Program-made: the position numbers and the translations under genes
Part shown: piece after piece, positions 1 to 10,380 of the stretch
Layout of the letters: each line of letters begins with the position of its first letter
Position numbering within the stretch: the first letter of the stretch is position 1
Assembly: GCF_036884655.1 (NCBI RefSeq)
Contig: NC_088354.1
Location: 19,531,001-19,595,000, forward strand
Direction: 5' to 3'
DNA from: Musa acuminata AAA Group
Lineage: Eukaryota; Streptophyta; Magnoliopsida; Zingiberales; Musaceae
Length of the DNA stretch: 64,000 bases
Notes under the pieces: model-generated
The model's input: the letters and a program-made list of their open reading frames with translations, nothing else
Told to the model about the DNA's origin: nothing
The model's database searches: none

Positions 1-722
1 TCATTGTCTAGAACATGTGCAAATGCACAACAACCAAACACTCTCAAATGCCTGTAGGAAACATCTTTCCCTGACCATACATGCTTTGCAACATCACCAT
101 CTAGGGCTGTACATGGTGACAAGTTGATCACATCAACTGCAGTCCTCAAAGCCTCATCTCAAAACCTTTTGGGTAGCTTAGCTTGTGAAAGCATACATAT
201 GATCTTTTCCATGATGGTACGGTTCATCCTCTCTGCAATAGCATTATACTGAGGTGTACCAAGAACTATCATCTCATGTTGGATCCCATGTGATATGTAA
301 TAATCATTAAATAATCCTATGTACTCACTAATATTATTTGATCTTATGCATTTCAATTGCCTTTCTATCTCCCTTTCAACCCTGGTATGAAACTCTTCAA
401 AGATATTAATAACCTGATCTTTAGTCTTCAAAGCATAGGCCCAAACTTTCTTGGAAAAATCATCTATAAAAGTGACAAAATAAAGTGCACCACTTATACT
501 AGGAACATCAACAGATCCACTAGGAGTTTTTATCCTCAAAGAACCATATATATCTGATATAAACATGGTCTAATGCATGCATTTTTCTAGGACTAACAAA
601 TGAAACTTTATGTTATTTACCAGCCAAACAATCAATACAAGGGTTCAAATGTGTACCTCTGAGTTCTATCAATACCTCTCTCTTGGAAAGAGCTTGCAGC
701 TCCTTCTCGCTCATGTATCCCA
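1..722 (-). pseudogene. Ty1/copia integrase fragment
   Basis: This is a piece of a copia polyprotein read right to left. The longest open stretch (566 to 159) has the integrase core signature: VTFIDDFSKKVWAYALK, then a block around RSNNISEYIG, then TPQYNAIAERMNRTI. Before it (about 640-567) lies a degraded end of the GAG-pre-integrase domain. After it (158 to 1) the frame continues past a stop into the conserved HLRVFGC region. The core has lost the usual RSDNGGEY form (it reads RSNN..EY), so the enzyme is probably dead. No LTR is seen, because the fragment is cut by the window edge and by the LTR pair starting at 723. The family is secure; the lineage within copia is not. Confidence 0.8.
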
Positions 723-1665
723 TGTTAGGATCAAGAGCACTAAGAGGGGGGGTGGTGAATTAGTGCAACGGAAAATTTTTGACGATTAAAATTACGTTCG
801 TATGATAAGAGCGATTTTGATAGAAAAACTGATTCGTAAATCACTTTAACTTGTGATCAAGCAAGATACAATTAAAGCGAATCTATAAAGGCAGTTTGCA
901 GTTATGATGGAAATCAAAATGTAAGCGCAAACTAAAATATGATGTTCGTACGATAAAACTGATTTACGTCTAAACACCGATTCGGAAAATACAGAACTTT
1001 GAAACACAATCATAAATGCGTAGAAGGCAGTAAGCTATTGAGGAGGTTTGCAGTAAAGATAATATGCTCAAAGTAAATGCAAACCAGAGAGCACCGTAAT
1101 TTTAGAGTGGTTCGGTCAATCTTAACCTACATCCACTTCTGGCTTCCTCCACCGACGAGGTCACCGACGTCTACTAGAGGCCTTCCTTTAATAGGCGAAG
1201 GCCAACCACCCTTTTACAGTTTCACTCCTTTTGACGGGCTTAGGAGACAACTCTTACAGAATTTTCTCTCCTCTCTTGAAAGATCAGAACTTGGAAGAAA
1301 AGAGGGAGGAGAACTTCTAACTCATACAATACTTTTGAGCTCTAAAAATCACAGAGTAAGATCAAGCATCGTCCTCTCCTGCAGCCTATTGCCCAATCGG
1401 CCAATTGACTCCGCAACTCCGATATCCTTGGCACAATACCCGCTCTTCTTGGCCCGATGCCCGAGTCCACGGCACGAAGCCTTCTGTCGATACGTCGATC
1501 GATCCACCGGCCCGACGTCCAATCTTCTGACATGTTCCTTTGGCACAACATGATTTTCCTGCTTTAATTGTCTCATCCTGATCGAAGCATCCTGCGTTAC
1601 TCAAAACGCAGATTAAATCATAAACATATATCAAGTAGTTTCATCATCAAAATACGAGATTCAAC
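723..1665 (-). repeat. Sirevirus-like LTR fragment, minus strand, middle part deleted
   Basis: Read on the minus strand, this begins TGTTGAATCTCG at 1665, matching the start of the LTR at 7561. It runs through a region shared with 7660-7880 and ends ...CCTAACA at 723. The block of GGCGGTGGTACCGCC-like units present in the other copies is missing. The 3' half (about 723-1360) is an inverted copy of 1975-2599. There is no matching target duplication at its edges (TCCCA on the left, ACATG after 2599). The open reading frames on both strands here are LTR sequence, not genes. Confidence 0.75.
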
Positions 1666-2599
1666 AAGGCGGTGGCACCGCTTGGGCTCAATCTCCGAGC
1701 GAGACTGGGCGGTGCAACCGCCCCTGACAGGCGATGGAACTGCCTGAGCTCGGTCTCCGAGCTCTGCCAGGCGGTGCAACCACCCCTATCAAGCAGTGGC
1801 ACCGCCCAGAGGCTCAGTCTTTGAGCTGCCAGGCAGTTGTACCACCCCAGTCAGGAGGTGGTACTGCCAGGACCCCGAAAATCCAGGAAAAGGCATTTTT
1901 TAGCTCCAAATTCAAACTAGTTTGGGGCCTATATATACCCCACCCTTTCCTGCATGAAAGGGCACCGAAAGCTTTATCTTACTCTGTAATTTTAGAGCTC
2001 AAAAGTGTTGTAAAGTCTAGAAGTTCTCCTCCCTCTTTTTTTCCAAGTTTTGATCTTTTAAGAGAGGAGAGAAAAGTTTGTAAGGGTTGTCTCCTAAGCT
2101 CGTTAAAAGGAGTGAAACTGTAAAAGGGCGGTTGGCCTTCACCTATTGAAGGAAGGCCTCTAGTGGACGTCGATGACCTCATTGGTGGAGGAAGTCAAAA
2201 GTGGATGTAGGTCAAGACTGACCGAACCACTCGAAATCTCGGTTTGCATTTACTTTGAACATCTTATCTTTACTGCAAACCTCCTCAGTAGCTTATTGCC
2301 TTCTGCTCATTTACGAACGTGTTTCTTATTTAAGTATTTTTCGAATCGGCTTTAAGACGGAAATCGGTTTTATCGTACGAACATCATATTTTAGTTTGCG
2401 CTTACATTCTGATTTCTATCTTAACTACAAACTGCCTTCCTTACTTTACTTCAAATACATTTTCGTAAGCTTTCGAAGTTATTATATGCACGAAACGACT
2501 TTTATGTCGGAATCGGATTTCAACGTACGAACGCAGTTTTAATCGTCGAAAGTTTTTCGCTGCACTAATTCAACCCCCCTAGTGCTCTTGATCCTAACA
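1666..2599 (+). repeat. Sirevirus-like LTR fragment, plus strand, 5' end missing
   Basis: This starts directly with about seven diverged GGCGGTGGTACCGCC-like units (1670-1870). It then has a promoter-like TATATATACC stretch near 1930, the shared 3' half of the LTR, a run of six C at 2574-2579, and the LTR end CCTAACA at 2599. It is joined head to head with the minus-strand fragment 723-1665. The right edge abuts gag coding sequence in frame with HEGTSKVK, so it cuts a gag gene. Confidence 0.75.
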
Positions 2600-3240
2600 A
2601 CATGAAGGCACTAGCAAAGTTAAAAATTTGAAAATCAACTTTTTAATGTATGATTTTAAACTTTTTCAAGTGAAGCCGAGCGAAATCATTGTTGACATGT
2701 ACACCCGTTTTACAGATGTCGTCAATGGTTTAAAAGCTCTTGGTAAAAGTTTTTTGAATCTTGAACTTGTGAATAAACTTTTACGCTCACTCTCTAAAAC
2801 TTGGGATTCGAAAATAACTGCTATACAAGAATCAAAAAATTTGAATACTTTTTTTATCAAAGAACTCATCGGGTCTCTAATGACCTATGAAATAACATGC
2901 AATACATGTGAAGAACTTAAGACCAACCTTTCAAAGAACAGGAAGGATTTGGCACTTAGAATACATGAAGACCACTTGAGCATAAGCTCAAGTGATAGTA
3001 AACTTGAACTACTCATGAAATTTATAAAGTTAATGAAATAAAAATTAAAGAATAAAAAGAACGCAACTACTTGCTATGAACGCAAAAAGAGAAAAAAACT
3101 TTGGGATGGATTGAGCTCCTCTGAAGACGAAGAGAAAATCAACAAAGGCAAGGTGGCAAACTACAGGCAAACTACACCTTAACAACTTTCTACAATGAGG
3201 TAAACAACTCAAATAAAACTTCTTTAATTTATTTCAAAAT
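2600..3240 (+). pseudogene. copia gag fragment (UBN2 family)
   Basis: The open part (2628-3041) encodes a gag-type protein with motifs shared with the copies at 6300 and 10600: VDMYTRFTDVVNGLKALGKS, LELVNKLLRSL, ELIGSLMTYE. The frame actually begins at 2601 with HEGTSKVK, just after the LTR junction, so the N-terminal half has been lost. Downstream to about 3240 is a degraded Lys/Glu-rich C-terminal tail. It ends in a block (ATGAGGTAAACAACTCAAA) shared with 9860-9880. Gag coats the element RNA in virus-like particles; this copy cannot, being truncated and broken. Confidence 0.75.
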
Positions 3241-3545
3241 TACATGATGCTTTTAATAAGTTATTTTTAATTTAGTTTAATTATTTTTCTTGAAATTTAC
3301 ATGTTTAATGATGTAATGAAAAATGTAAAAATAAAATAGGATCATGCTTATCATGCTAGTAAATTTAAAAATGATAATAAAAATTATATGTTTTATGTTA
3401 AAGGAATAAAATGTTAGATTTAAATCTAATGATAATCCTATGTATGTTTTTCAAGAAGAAATAATGTATATCTTGATGATTTTCGTATTGATTTTCAATT
3501 TTGTTTAAAAATGCCTTGAAGTAATGATTTGAAATCATATGTTTT
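3241..3545 (+). other. AT-rich retroelement spacer
   Basis: No gene is visible. The stretch is AT-rich with many ATCATG and TGATGATTT words. It resembles 9890-10110, which also follows a gag C-terminus, so it is probably the spacer that follows gag in this element family. Confidence 0.4.
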
Positions 3546-5560
3546 GGAATTATATGTTACACTTAGACCGAGTAAAGGAAAGGTTTCTAAGAATGACCCG
3601 ACAAAGGACGAAGGCCAGTACTTCCACTGCGGCAAAGATGGGCACTGGAAGAGGAACTACAAAGAGTATCTTGTAGAGAGGGCGAAATAGAAGCTTAGAG
3701 AAGCTTCAGGTACATTAATGATCAATCTTAATTTTTCAGACTTTTATGATAACACATGAGTATTGAATACTAGTAGTGCTTATCATATTTACAATTCGTT
3801 GTAGGTTCTGGCAAGACCTAGGAGATTAGTGAGAGGCAAGATGGATCTCAAGATGGGCAATAGAGCAAAAGTTGCTATAGTAGCTATTGGCTAGGTCACC
3901 CTACATTTGCCTAGTGGAGCCATTATTGCATTGGATGCGTAATATTTTGTTTATTCTATTATCAAAAATATTATTTTCATTTCATATTTGACAGTTAGTG
4001 GATATAAATTAATTTTTAAAAATAATAGTTGTTCAATATTATTAGATGATGAGATCATCACGAGAAGAATATTGCGACACTACTCCATATATCATGAATG
4101 TAAGTATGTCCAAGAGGAAACGAGATGAGATAAACAGTACATAGTTATTGCATTGTAGGCTAGGTCACATCCATGAGGAAATGATTTAAACGACGCTAAA
4201 GGATGGATATCTAGATACATTCGACTATGAGTCATATGCAACTTGTGAGCATTGTCTTCATGGAAAACTAACTAACTCTCCTTTTGGTGAAACTAGAGAG
4301 AGAGTTATTGAGCTGTTGAAAATCATGCTTGATGTTTCAATGATGTAATGAAATAATAATGTGTATCTTGATGATTTCCATATTGCTTTTTGATTTTGAT
4401 TGAAAATTCTTTTTGTTCAATGAAACCATGCTTGATTATTTGAAATCATGTTTAATGAGTTTATAGTTTGAAATTGTGTATGTTATACCTTGAAAACTTG
4501 AACTCATGTTTCAGTGGAAAATTGACCAACTATGAGTCATATGCAACTTGCGAGTCTTGCCTTCATGGAAAACTGACCAACTCTCCTTTTAGTAAAAATG
4601 GAGAGAGTGTCATTGAGCTGTTGGAACTTATAGATAGTGATGTATATAGACTCATGTCAACTCATGACATAGGTGGTTACTCCTACTTTATTACTTTTAC
4701 TGAGATTTCTCAAAGTATAGATATGTATACTTAATAAAGTATAAGTCTGAGGCCTTTGAGAAATTCAGAGTATAAGAATAAAGTGAAGAATCAAACTAGA
4801 AAGAGTATCAAGACTCTTCAATCAAATAGAGGAGGTAAGTACTTGAGTACAGAGTTCACCCAATTACTCAAGGACCATGGGATTCTATCTCAATAGACAC
4901 CTCCTTATACACCTCAACTCAATGGTGTATCTGAAAGGAGGAATAATATACTGTTAGACGTGGTGTAGTCCATAATGAGCTTCGCCGACCTACCCATCTC
5001 ATTCTAGGGATACACCCTAGAGATCATAGCTTACCTATGAATAGAGTTCTAATTAAGTCGATAGTATCTACACCATATAAGATATAGAAAGGGAAGAAGT
5101 CTGATCTTAAGGTTGTTAAGATTTCGGGCTACCCTGCCCATGTTAAAAGATACGATCCCGATAAGTTAGAATCTAGGACAAAACGATGCAAATTCATGGG
5201 ATACCCCAAGGAAACATGTGGGTATTATTTCTATCACGCCGAGGACCAAAAGGTCTTTATAGCCAAGAGAGTAGTGTTCCTTGAGAAGGAACATATGCTT
5301 GGCGGAGACAATGAGAGTGTGATAGATTTAAGCGAGGTTAGAGAACCTAACTCAAGTACCACTCCATAGTATGAGTTTGTTCAGGTACTTAGCACACAAG
5401 TTCCAACTTTACATGGGTCTAATAGAGTATCTCATCCCCCTGAGAGATATGTGGGACATATTAGAGGAGAGAATGTTGAGGATATTGATCCTCAGACCTA
5501 CGAGAAGGCTATTATGAGTATAGACTCAGGGAAGTGATAGTGTGGCCTAAGAGAGAAGTA
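3546..5560 (+). pseudogene. Ty1/copia pol remnant (zinc knuckle, protease, integrase)
   Basis: A decayed copia polyprotein can be followed in pieces. A zinc knuckle lies near 3620-3660 (CGKDGHWKRN, first Cys changed to Phe). A protease region follows at about 3750-4080 (VLNTSSAYHIYNS where DTGS is normal). Then come the GAG-pre-integrase block (CESCLHGKLTNSPF, 4530-4600), the integrase start (YSYFITFTEISQS, to 4734), the core (SNRGGKYLS.., 4830; TPPYTPQLNGVSERRNN, 4900-4950) and the region after the core to about 5400. Reverse transcriptase is missing: the sequence switches to LTR near 5575. Stops and frameshifts are frequent. The lineage appears to differ from the Sirevirus-like gag on either side, so the block is mosaic. 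Confidence 0.75.
4231..4625 (+). repeat. direct duplication of the GAG-pre-integrase segment around a spacer
   Basis: The segment encoding YESYATCE..CLHGKLTNSPF occurs at 4228-4322 and again at 4525-4622. About 200 bp of AT-rich spacer lies between (4323-4524). The spacer plus the second copy recur at 10110-10380, so the unit moved or was copied as a block. Confidence 0.65.
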
Positions 5561-5574
5561 AATGGGGGTCTAAA

Positions 5575-5939
5575 GGTTCTCTCCTGAACCTGTCAAAAGG
5601 AGAATCGAGTGTAAAATGGTAATTAATCTTCACCCATTGAAGAAAGATCGTTAGTGGATGCCAACGGCCTCGATGGAAGAGAAATCAGGAGTGGATGTAG
5701 GTCACGATGACCGAACCACTATAAATTCTAGTTTGCATTTCTACTTTGCTATTTACATTTATTGCAAACTGCCATACTTCCTCATTACTTTAGCTACACA
5801 CTCTTACGAATGTGTTTCAAGTTAATATCTTTCCGAAATCGATTTTAATCGAACGAAAGATTTTTGAACCAGTGTCATTTTTATCCGCTGCACTAATTCA
5901 CACCACCCCCCCCCCTCTTAGTGTCAACTCAATCCTAAC
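5575..5939 (+). repeat. 5' LTR (truncated) of Sirevirus-like element
   Basis: This matches the last third of the LTR at 7561-8812: the AAAAGGAGAA block, the GGATGTAGGTCACGATGACCGAACCACTATAA block, a run of ten C (5906-5915) and the terminal CCTAACA at 5939. The 5' two thirds are gone; the left edge abuts copia pol debris. Confidence 0.75.
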
Positions 5940-5941
5940 AG

Positions 5942-5955
5942 TTGGTATCAGAGCC
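5942..5955 (+). promoter_or_regulatory. primer-binding site, initiator tRNA-Met type
   Basis: TGGTATCAGAGCCA lies two bases after the LTR end. This is the standard tRNA-iMet complementary site of plant LTR retrotransposons, and it fixes the orientation of the element as plus. Confidence 0.85.
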
Positions 5956-5991
5956 ACGTTATTTCTCGCTTGGTTTAACACCCAAGAGAAA

Positions 5992-6790
5992 TGACTCTTT
6001 TCAGCTTTCAAGAAGGCTTTTCTATTGTTCGTCCTCCCATATTCAATGGGACGGACTACACTTATTGAAAAACTCGGATGAGAGTTTTCTTGCTTTCCTT
6101 AAACCTTGATTTATAGAATATTATTGAAAATAATTTTCAAAAGTTTTCTACTCTAATGAACGAATGGAATGATTTGGAGAAGAAAACTTTTTCTTTGAAT
6201 GCTAGAGCTATGAATGCTCTATTTTATGCTTTGAGCAAAAATGAGTTTAATCGTATTTCTTTATGCGAAATTGTACATGAGATTTGGCACACACTAGAAG
6301 TAACTCATGAAGGCATGAATAGAGTAATAGAGTAAATCTTTTGATGCATGATTTTGAATTATTTCGAATGGAACTAAGTAAAACTATTGTTGACATGTAC
6401 ACTCATTTTACGGATGTCGTCAATAGTTTAAAAGTACTTGGTAAATCTTTTTCTAATCTTGAACTTGTAAACAAGATTCTAAGATCTCTTTCTAAAAATT
6501 GAGATATAAAAATAACCGCAATACAAGAAGCGAAGGATTTGAACTATTTTTCACTTATTGAACTTATTGGGTCTTTGATGACCTATGAAATGACTTATAT
6601 TGAACATGATAAACATGAGAACTACCTTCCAAAGAACATGAAGGATTTGACACTTCGAATAATAGAATACCACTTGAGTTATAACTCAAGTGATGATGAT
6701 AATGACTTTAAAATTCTCACAATAAAACTTAAAAAGTTCTTAAAACATGAATCAAAAAGTAAAAATAATTTGAAACTATAATTAAGCATA
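5992..6790 (+). pseudogene. copia gag (UBN2 family), broken
   Basis: Gag begins at ATG 5992 (MTLFSFQEGFSIVRPPIFNG), 37 bp after the primer-binding site. It passes through NALFYALSKNEFNR, IWHTLEVTHEG, VDMYTHFTDVVNSLK and ELIGSLMTYEM, and ends near 6780. There are stop codons at about 6067 (TGG-like position now TGA), 6334 and 6500. No zinc knuckle is left. No pol follows: the next 770 bp are the 3' non-coding region. This is therefore a gag-only, internally deleted element that would have needed proteins from elsewhere. Confidence 0.75.
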
Positions 6791-7560
6791 AACATATTAA
6801 AATAAGATTAATACCTTATCCTTGTCATGCTTTGAAAATTGTTGTAAAGGGAAAAAGAATTACAAAATTGTATTCTTCCCTTCTTTTTGACAATGACAAA
6901 GGGGGAGATAAATTTGTTGGCTTGCATATTTCAAAGATAGAAAAACTTGCTTGCTTACTTGCACATCTAAAGAGAAACAAAAATTGCAAACGTACACATC
7001 GCAAAGAGAGGCAAAACTTATTAGTTTGCTCATCTAAAAAAGGAAGCAAGAAATGCTATCTTGCAATCTCAAGAGAAGCAAAAGTGTTATCTTGCCTATC
7101 ACAAAAAGCAAAACTTGTAAATTACACTTTGCAAAAGGAAGTAAGAATTGCTAGCTTGAACACTTCAAAAAGTGACAAAAATGCTATCTTGTATTCTTTT
7201 TCGAAAACTTGCTAGCTTAAACATTGCAAAGAAAAGCAAACATGCTAAACTCTATACATCTCTAAAACTTGCTAGCTTGCATGTTCAATACTTGCTATCT
7301 TACTAGCTTGCATAGTTATACTTCTCCTTTTTGTTGGTGACAAAGGGGGAGAAGGTATGATGACAATCATGCATGGAATGATATATTAAAATTTTGATTA
7401 TGCATGATTTTATGATGACATGTTGCTTGGATTCATGATTAAATTTGCCTTGACTTGAATTCAATTTAAATTCAAGGTTTCTATCAATATGCCATATTGA
7501 TATGTGAAGTTAAGGTTAACTCCTTCATCAATTGGTTGTCATCATCAAAAAGGGGGAGAT
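6791..7560 (+). other. 3' non-coding region with three polypurine tracts and a degenerate tandem array
   Basis: Three AAAGGGGGAGA tracts occur at 6898-6908, 7342-7352 and 7547-7559. The last sits immediately before the 3' LTR and should be the functional plus-strand primer. Between the first two (about 6945-7310) is a run of roughly 33-bp degenerate units with the theme AAACTTGCTAGCTTGC...CAAAGA. The 127-codon open frame at 6832-7215 is Lys/Ser-rich only because of these units, and I do not call it a gene. Multiple polypurine tracts are a described trait of Sireviruses. Confidence 0.65.
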
Positions 7561-8812
7561 TGTTGAATCTTGGATTTTGATGATGAAACCAATTGAGAGT
7601 ATTTGTGATCTAATATTCATTTTGAGTGACGCGGGACTAGCTTCGATCAGGAAAGACAATTAAAGTAGGAAGAATCATGTTGGGTTAGAGTAGAACATGT
7701 CAAAAAATCAAAAAATTGGACGTCGAGCTGGAGGATCGGTCGACGTATAGACAGAAGGCTTTGGGCATCAGGGCAAGAAGAGCGGAAATTGCGTCAAGGA
7801 AATTAGAGTTGCGGAGGTCAACTGACCGATTGGGCAATAGGGCGCAAGAGAGGGCGATGCACCGAAGAATTGGACAAGGCATCGATGAACCAATGACATG
7901 CTAAAAAATATTTGATTGGCTTTGCAATAATTATCTCGATCGAAGTAGGTTTTAGGCGCAATTGGATTGGAATTGGGCCAACTCAATTAGGGGCCAATTA
8001 GGCCCAAGTTTGGGCTGTGCTGGGCCAAGTGAAAGGTCCAAATAGTAACCCAACAAGTGGAACCATCATGGCATAATTTTTTAGACTATCAGACAGTGGT
8101 ATCGCTAGACTAGGGGGTGGTACCACCCAGTGGCAGGGTGTCAGGCGGTGGTACCGCTAGATTGGGTGGTGGTACAGCCCAATATCAGTGCTGCAGGTGG
8201 TGGTACTGCTCAACACCGGCGATGGTACCTCCAGGACCTGAAACCCGAGATGAGCCACTTTTAGGCTCCAAGTTTGAATCCACTTGAGGCCTATAAATAC
8301 CCCTCTCATCCCTGGTTAACACACACAAGCACAGAAAGCTTAAAAGTGGGAAAACTCTGTTGCAATCACTTGAGAGATCCCCTCCTCTAGTTCTAAGTTC
8401 AGAATTCTATTTAGGGAGGAGTGAGTACTTGTAAAAGGTTGTCTCCTAAACCTGTGAAAAGGAGAAGAGGGGTGTAAAAGGGCAGTTAATCTTCGTCCGT
8501 TGAAAGAAGATCATTAGTGGATGTCGATGGCCTTAACGGAAGGGGAATCGGCAGAGTGGATGTAGGTCACGACGATCGAACCACTATAAAACGGTTTACA
8601 TTTATATTTGAGTAATTTAGCTTTACTGCAAACTACTTTACTTGCCTACTGCTTTCGCTACATATACGAACGAGACTTCAAGTTATCTTTTCGAGATTAG
8701 TTTTTATCGTATGAAGGATTTTCAAAACTGGTGATTTTATCCGCTACACCAATTCACACAACCCCCCCCCCCCCCCCCCCCCCCCTCTTAGTGCCGACTC
8801 AATCCTAATAGC
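7561..8812 (+). repeat. 3' LTR of Sirevirus-like element, near full length
   Basis: This begins TGTTGAATCTTGG right after the polypurine tract and ends ...CAATCCTAATA (CCTAACA in sister copies). It contains six GGTGGTACCGCC-like units (8090-8235), a TATAAATACC promoter-like box at 8291, and 24 consecutive C at 8762-8785 near the 3' end. It is the best full-length reference in the window for the fragments at 723, 1666, 5575, 8813 and 11344. Confidence 0.8.
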
Positions 8813-9715
8813 CAGGAGTTCATTGGAACATTGCCGAAAGATCGTCGGAAGAAACCTAGACTAACTGAACTTGATTTGCTTAGTGTATGCCTTAAGAATC
8901 GTACTTAACACGTAATTGGGGGTTAGGTTTGGGAGGTAAATCCCATTAACTCAATTAGGGGCCAACTTGGCTCATAATTGGATTAGTTTGAGCCGGATTC
9001 AAGGCCCAACCAAGTTGCTAGACCCTGTCTGGCGGTGGCACCGCTAGACTGGGGTGGTGGAACCACCCAGGGAATGATCCCCTAGGTGGTCTAGGCAATG
9101 GTACCATCAGTAGTTATTACCTACCGCCAGAGCTTAGTATCCAAGACTCTATCAGGCGGTGGTACCGCCAGATTGAGCGGTGGTACCATCCAGTATCAAA
9201 ATATCAGGCAGTGGTACTGCTCAGTACTAATGGTGGTACTGCCAGTACCTTAAAAATCCGGGATGAGATACTTTTTAGCTCCAATTTAGAAGCTATTGGG
9301 GCTTATAAATACCCCACCCTTTTCTGCATGAAAGTGTAACAAAGTGCAATCAAAGTGTGAAAAAAAATTATAAGTGTTAGGGTGTTAAAAGTGTTATAAA
9401 AGTAAGAAGAATACCCCTCCTCCCTCTCTTTAGCTTTGTAATCATCCAAGAAGAGATGTGAGGCTTGTAAGGGTTATCTCCTAAACCCATGAAAAGGAGA
9501 AAGAGCTATAAAAAGGTAGTTGGTCTTCGCCTATTGAAGGAAGACCATTAGTGGATGCCGGTGACCTCAACGGATGAGTATCGGAAGTGGATATCACAAT
9601 GACCGAACCACTATAAACTCTGGTGTGTTCATTCCTTACTGCTTAATCTCTTTACTACATTCAACTTTACTTCATTACAAACTGTCCAATCCCTTCTTCT
9701 CTACTCATTCAAGAA
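8813..9715 (+). repeat. second LTR fragment, same family
   Basis: This is the central and 3' part of another LTR copy abutting the previous one. It carries seven GGCGGTGGTACCGCC-like units (9020-9245), TATAAATACC at 9303 and the GACCGAACCACTATAA block at 9601. It starts inside the LTR (GCCAGGAGTTC..) and loses its 3' end near 9715, where gag sequence takes over. It has no target duplication. Confidence 0.7.
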
Positions 9716-9905
9716 AAATGAAATAAACTTAAAAAGAATAAGCTACCAAAGAAAAAGAAAGCATTTAAGGTGACTTGGGATGAAACGAGTGCATCCGAAG
9801 ATGAGGAGCAAACCGATGAAGACGAAGTGGCGAACTTCGCTTTGGTGACTCTCCGCAATGAGGTAAACAACTCAAACGAAACTCCTTTAATTTATTTTGA
9901 AATTA
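9716..9905 (+). pseudogene. gag C-terminal fragment
   Basis: The open stretch encodes KLPKKKKAFKVTWDETSASEDEEQ and VANFALVTLRNEV. This is the acidic tail that follows the zinc knuckle in the gag of this family; compare 11100-11220. Only the tail survives, and it is fused to LTR sequence upstream. Confidence 0.6.
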
Positions 9906-9941
9906 CTTGATGATTTTCATTTGTTATTTTTAATTAGTTAG

Positions 9942-9942
<1 letters not shown>

Positions 9943-9985
<43 letters not shown>
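9943..9985. repeat. (TA)n microsatellite
   Basis: A pure TA run of about 43 bp lies in the AT-rich spacer after the gag tail. Confidence 0.95.
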
Positions 9986-9988
<3 letters not shown>

Positions 9989-10109
9989 CATGTTTCTTTT
10001 TCTAGTGATTTTATAGAAAAATAAAAAATTTAAGCATGACAATTGCATGTTAACTCCTAGCACTAAGCATGAAAAGTTAGATTCATTTAAAAAGAAAAAT
10101 ACTTTATGT

Positions 10110-10380
10110 TTAATGAAATCATGCTTGATGTTTCAATGATATAATGAAGTAATAATATTTATCTTGATGATTTCCATATTGCTTTTTGATTTTGATTGAA
10201 AATACTTTTTTTCAACGAAACCATGCTTGATAATTTGAAATCATGCTTTATGAGTTTATAGTTTGAAATTATGCATGTTATACCTTGAAAACTTGAAACC
10301 ATGTTTAGTGAAAAATTGGCCAACTATGAGTCATATGTAACTTCCGAGCCTTGCCTTCATGGAGCACTAACCAACTCTCT
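10110..10380 (+). repeat. copy of the 4325-4590 spacer plus GAG-pre-integrase piece
   Basis: Nearly the same sequence as 4325-4590: ATCATGCTTGATGTTTCAATG to GCCTTCATGGA. It ends abruptly after CLHGALTNS, where gag sequence resumes at 10381. The integrase piece is therefore placed upstream of gag, the reverse of element order, which shows rearrangement. Confidence 0.65.

Noticed and set aside
1077..1553. 158-codon plus-strand frame
   Set aside because: It lies wholly within a minus-strand LTR fragment and has no family motif.
723..2599. A complete transposon with its own target duplication
   Set aside because: The edges (TCCCA and ACATG) do not match and the flanks belong to different genes in different orientations, so a rearrangement is as likely as an insertion.
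6832..7215. 127-codon Lys/Ser-rich frame that could be an extra (env-like) retroelement gene
   Set aside because: It is generated by the 33-bp degenerate repeats between polypurine tracts, with no membrane segment or conserved domain.
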